From Nectonema munidae (lineage: Eukaryota > Nematomorpha > Nectonematoida > Nectonematidae): a stretch of DNA of 64,000 nt. How positions within the stretch are numbered: position 1 is the first letter of the stretch; each line of letters begins with the position of its first letter. Where the stretch lies: NCBI GenBank assembly GCA_030549495.1, contig JAUIRK010000710.1:1-64000 (forward strand), in the 5' to 3' direction. The notes below the pieces were generated by a model. The model was not told where the DNA came from. It worked only from the letters and a program-made list of their open reading frames with translations, and made no database searches. The position numbers were made by a program, and so were the translations under genes. Positions 60,861-64,000 of this stretch are shown here, piece after piece.

Positions 60861-61252
60861 CAGAGTTTCTCAACCGGGCTCCACTTGGACCTTAAAGGTC
60901 CTTATAATAATTCAGTGGGTTCACAGGCGAAATATTATAAATTAGGGGTCCACAATGATATTTTAGTGGTCCATGAAGAAAACCAGATCATAACGGTTTC
61001 TATTATAAAAAGTTAATTTTCGTTATAATTTTCACTTATTAATAATAATAATAATAATAGAATAATTGATTTGCATTAAATTTGCTTTCATTTCAATATG
61101 AATTCTATTATATACTATTTTCTTTATCATAACCTCAAAAATTTTTTAATTAAATATTTTTCACGTCCAATTTTTATGAAGGGGTCCACCAAAGAAAAAG
61201 AAAGATGAGAAAAGGGGTCCATGGGTAAAAAAAAAAAGGTTGTGAAGCACTG
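60861..61252. mobile_element. hAT MITE, 392 bp, perfect 8-bp target duplication
   Basis: The ends are CAGAGTTTCTCAACC and, on the other strand, CAGTGCTTCACAACC, the classic hAT terminal form. Identical GGTTAGAT lies on each side (60853-60860 and 61253-61260). The interior repeats GGGGTCCA motifs and has no coding frame; it includes an (AAT)n run. Confidence 0.92.
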
Positions 61253-61336
61253 GGTTAGATAGACGATAAAAATGTAACGAAAAAACTTACAATATATGGT
61301 AAAACGGAAAACACACAAAGCATAAAGAACTTATTG

Positions 61337-61350
61337 TGATGATGATGAAA

Positions 61351-61380
<30 letters not shown>
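61337..61380. repeat. (GAT)n microsatellite
   Basis: About 14 GAT units with two interruptions. Further short GATGAT clusters occur at about 61665, 61927 and 61940-61960. Confidence 0.9.
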
Positions 61381-61382
<2 letters not shown>

Positions 61383-61439
61383 AAATAGAATGTTAATAGC
61401 GCATCACTGTGCGAGATAAGAATAATGGCAGCCGAATGC

Positions 61440-63690
61440 AGTAAAGCGAGAGGGTAAAAATTTGAGTGAATTAATAAATTCATTCCATGTCAGTAGTATA
61501 ACACTGAAAGTTCTACCATGACGACACATAAAGTGAAAAATAGCACTTTTCAAAACACCAACACTCATCACCACCAAGTGAGATGTAGGAGTGAGTGGAA
61601 CAATTTTACATCAACAACCGTTGCGATAACAGCTCCACTCATCATCACTAAAACTAGCTTTGGATGATGATGATGTATTGGAATTAAGATAGTGTGCTGG
61701 AATGGTGGTTTATGGAGATTATGTAGAAAATATTATGATGTGTGAGATGAGAAGAGAAGAGTGATTCCAAAGAAAACAATACAAAAATGAGATAAAACAC
61801 ATGTCAATCATTGAACATTATTGATATTTATGTAGATATCAGACTGATGATATTTATACTACGGAAAGGATGAGTAGACAAATTTCATTATATTCGGTAA
61901 CACGAAAATGATAGAGGAGGATGAATGATGATGATGTGATGATGATGATGTAAAAGCTATGATGAAATAATGACTGAATGATGAATGAATAATGTGAAAC
62001 AGTTTTCAGTTATTATCGAATACTTTGTTCCGTTTTAGTTATGCATGCCTTTGTTTGTATAAAGAAGTGACCTTGAAATAAATTTCAATAAGTGTGTATA
62101 AAAACTATTTGCATGTATTGGCGAATATGGAAAATGATAGGTATGTCGTATTCTTCTAGTTCAAGCTGTGCTGATGAAAGCTTTTATATTGAATGAATTT
62201 CTATATTTTCTTCAAAAAATTGGACTAAATGAGCCAAAAAATCTCAAGCTATTAGATATCATTTATATATAGCAGTTTAGAATCTCCTCAAACATTATAA
62301 AAATCATGTCCTCCTCATAGATTTTACGAAAAAAGCTCACAGGTTCGTTTTAGTGTCAGTTTTTTAATATGAAAATTTGCGTTATTTTGTTTTAGCTCTG
62401 GCACAATTAAATAACACTTATATTTGTTTAGAGTTTTTTTTTTATATTTTTTTTTAAAGAAAAGAAGTTATGAATAGATTTATTGAAAATCAAAATATCC
62501 CACGGCCTTCTGGTCCATCAAGTGTGGCGTTGTAAGTCCTTTGACAAAGTTTCCTCGCTTAGTAGATGTATTCGCAGGCTCCAGAGGAGCTAGAAATGGA
62601 GCCTATTTAGAATCTAAATTTGATGAGCATCTGGTGGACCAATTAAAATTAAGAACTACTAGATAAAATTCTAGGGCGTAATTCTTTTCGCCTATTTCCT
62701 CCAGCAGTCTATGAGCTCATTTGCATTTGGCAATAACGGACAGCTGTCAATTACCAAATTGTTTACATTCCTCTAGTTTATTAGAATTAAACTATCTTTT
62801 TTGTCAGCTTCTTATCCTAATAATTTTTGTAGTCTCTAGAATACATACTGACTTAATTGAAGTAATTTTGAAATTGAAAGCTACAATGTGATGATGCACA
62901 CGTCTCTGCCTAATGAATCGTGACGATGAATGGCATCATCACATTCGCAAATTAAAAATTAGATTTTAAAATACAAAATTCTTGTAATTTTCAGAGATAA
63001 TTAAAAAAGATGTGAAAGCGTCGGAGATCATTTGCGATTCGGAAGGGGTGGTTTTAACCACCGCTCATTGGATCTCATCATTTTCTATAAACGTGTCCAC
63101 CTTTGTTATTAGGAGAATCCTTGAAAAACCATTTTATTTCTGTATCTAATGATTTGTAATGCATTTTTACTTACGTTTACAAAAACTTCCTTCTAAATTG
63201 TATGCAAGATAACGTTTCCATAGAGGCTGGGTGGGTGTCTTCCATTTTTCCATATATAAAATAGCCTCAATATTTATGAAGCTTTCTAAAAGAGTATTAG
63301 TAAAATGAGTTGTTATTTGGTGCTGGAACATTAGAATTGTTATGAACAAAATGATGAATGATATATCAAAATGTTTGAAAGCAGTTAGAGCCCCTGTCGA
63401 ATATCAATCACAGATTTGGTTTTATTTTAGTGGAACAAAATGTGTTCCATGTCAAAATTTTGGTTATAAAAAAAGTTTTGTTGTGCTTTCACAGGGAGAA
63501 TTTTTTCGTATTAAAAAATGAGATTGGAGAGAGAAAATATAAAAAGTTGATATTTAAAAAATGAAACCGATGATTTTACAAGTCTTGATATTTCTAAAAA
63601 AAAACGAATAAATGAAGGGGAAGCAAAATTTTAAGAAAATATGAAAAATGGCGTCTTTGCATTTTCAAAATAATTGATACTAAATATAAA
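61440..63690. other. Intergenic sequence, nothing firm
   Basis: Scattered GATGATG runs to about 61990. A weak exon-like stretch at 62997-63147 was considered and rejected. Confidence 0.45.
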
Positions 63691-63692
63691 TA

Positions 63693-63755
63693 CAGCAAAA
63701 CCTTTCCTAGCGAATACCTCCTTAAAACAGACACCTGCTGATTACGGACATTATT
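63693..63755 (+). mobile_element. Possible Tigger/pogo-type element end
   Basis: TA followed by CAGCAAAACCTTTCCTAGCG and then AGACACCTGCTGATTACGGA has the look of a pogo-type terminal repeat (CAG... with the NGGACA-type inner motif). The other end would lie beyond the window. Confidence 0.3.
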
Positions 63756-64000
63756 TCCATTCTCAAATCACTTTGAAACAAAATAACAAGAATCTATATA
63801 AAATTTTATAAAATTTGAGACATTAAAGATGAATATATAAAACTTTTACTTATGTTGGCTATTGAGTATTTGTTGTGATACACCATTTGTTATATCATGA
63901 CACCTGACAAAAGTTTTTTTTAATTTTGTTTCTCATTTGATCAATTCGTTGATGATTATTTTACAAAGGAAAAATGTGTAAACCTGAAATAAACGAAGCT

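Noticed and set aside
62997-63147. Plus-strand frame with VVLTTAHWI, like the His block of trypsin-type proteases
   Set aside because: The expected cysteine after the histidine is replaced by tryptophan, and no other protease block or neighbouring exon was found.

Overview
The window is AT-rich animal genomic DNA. It has split genes with GT-AG introns, TATA and AATAAA signals, tRNA-derived SINEs, LINE pieces, hAT/MULE/piggyBac/Tigger fossils and long microsatellites. There are no bacterial-style operons. The transposon families and short introns suit an arthropod. A copepod such as a sea louse is my guess, made from the general look of the repeats and not tested. The supplied open frames are mostly noise; the real genes had to be assembled exon by exon from splice sites, reading phase and protein family resemblance.

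Host genes. (1) 23785 down to 494, minus strand: TYW1, the tRNA-Phe 4-demethylwyosine synthase. Fifteen exons can be joined in phase from a start codon to near the C-terminus, giving about 602 residues. The last exon lies beyond the left edge. (2) 55606 down to 50615, minus strand: a complete four-exon gene for a small secreted, probably GPI-anchored Ly6/three-finger protein of 164 residues, with a TATA box upstream. (3) 42241 to 42820, plus strand: three exons that join in phase into the C-terminal 128 residues of a protein I do not recognise, followed by AATAAA. (4) 45094 to 45717, plus strand: a 208-codon open frame of unknown nature, followed by AATAAA and a (CTTT)n tail, perhaps the end of a retroposed element.

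Mobile DNA. TYW1 introns hold a jockey-like LINE (2.4-4.0 kb), a hAT-type MITE, tRNA-like SINE copies, a ten-copy 61-bp minisatellite (11.8-12.4 kb), an orphan FLYWCH finger (16.7 kb) and a strange poly-T/poly-G tract (16.4 kb). From 25.3 to 38 kb there is a transposon graveyard. It contains a SINE beside a 3.2-kb hAT (minus strand), then a piggyBac fragment split by a 4.4-kb hAT that itself carries a MULE. A second, larger piggyBac relic follows, split by a Tigger/pogo element. The uninterrupted stretch of this second piggyBac preserves the empty target site of the 4.4-kb hAT. A 184-bp stretch inside that hAT copies the piggyBac-Tigger junction lying 3 kb away.

From 38 to 64 kb the sequence is mostly single-copy-looking AT-rich DNA with scattered SINEs, MITEs (two with clear 8-bp target duplications) and simple repeats. 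I saw no virus-derived element, no LTR element, no CRISPR array and no rRNA or functional tRNA gene.
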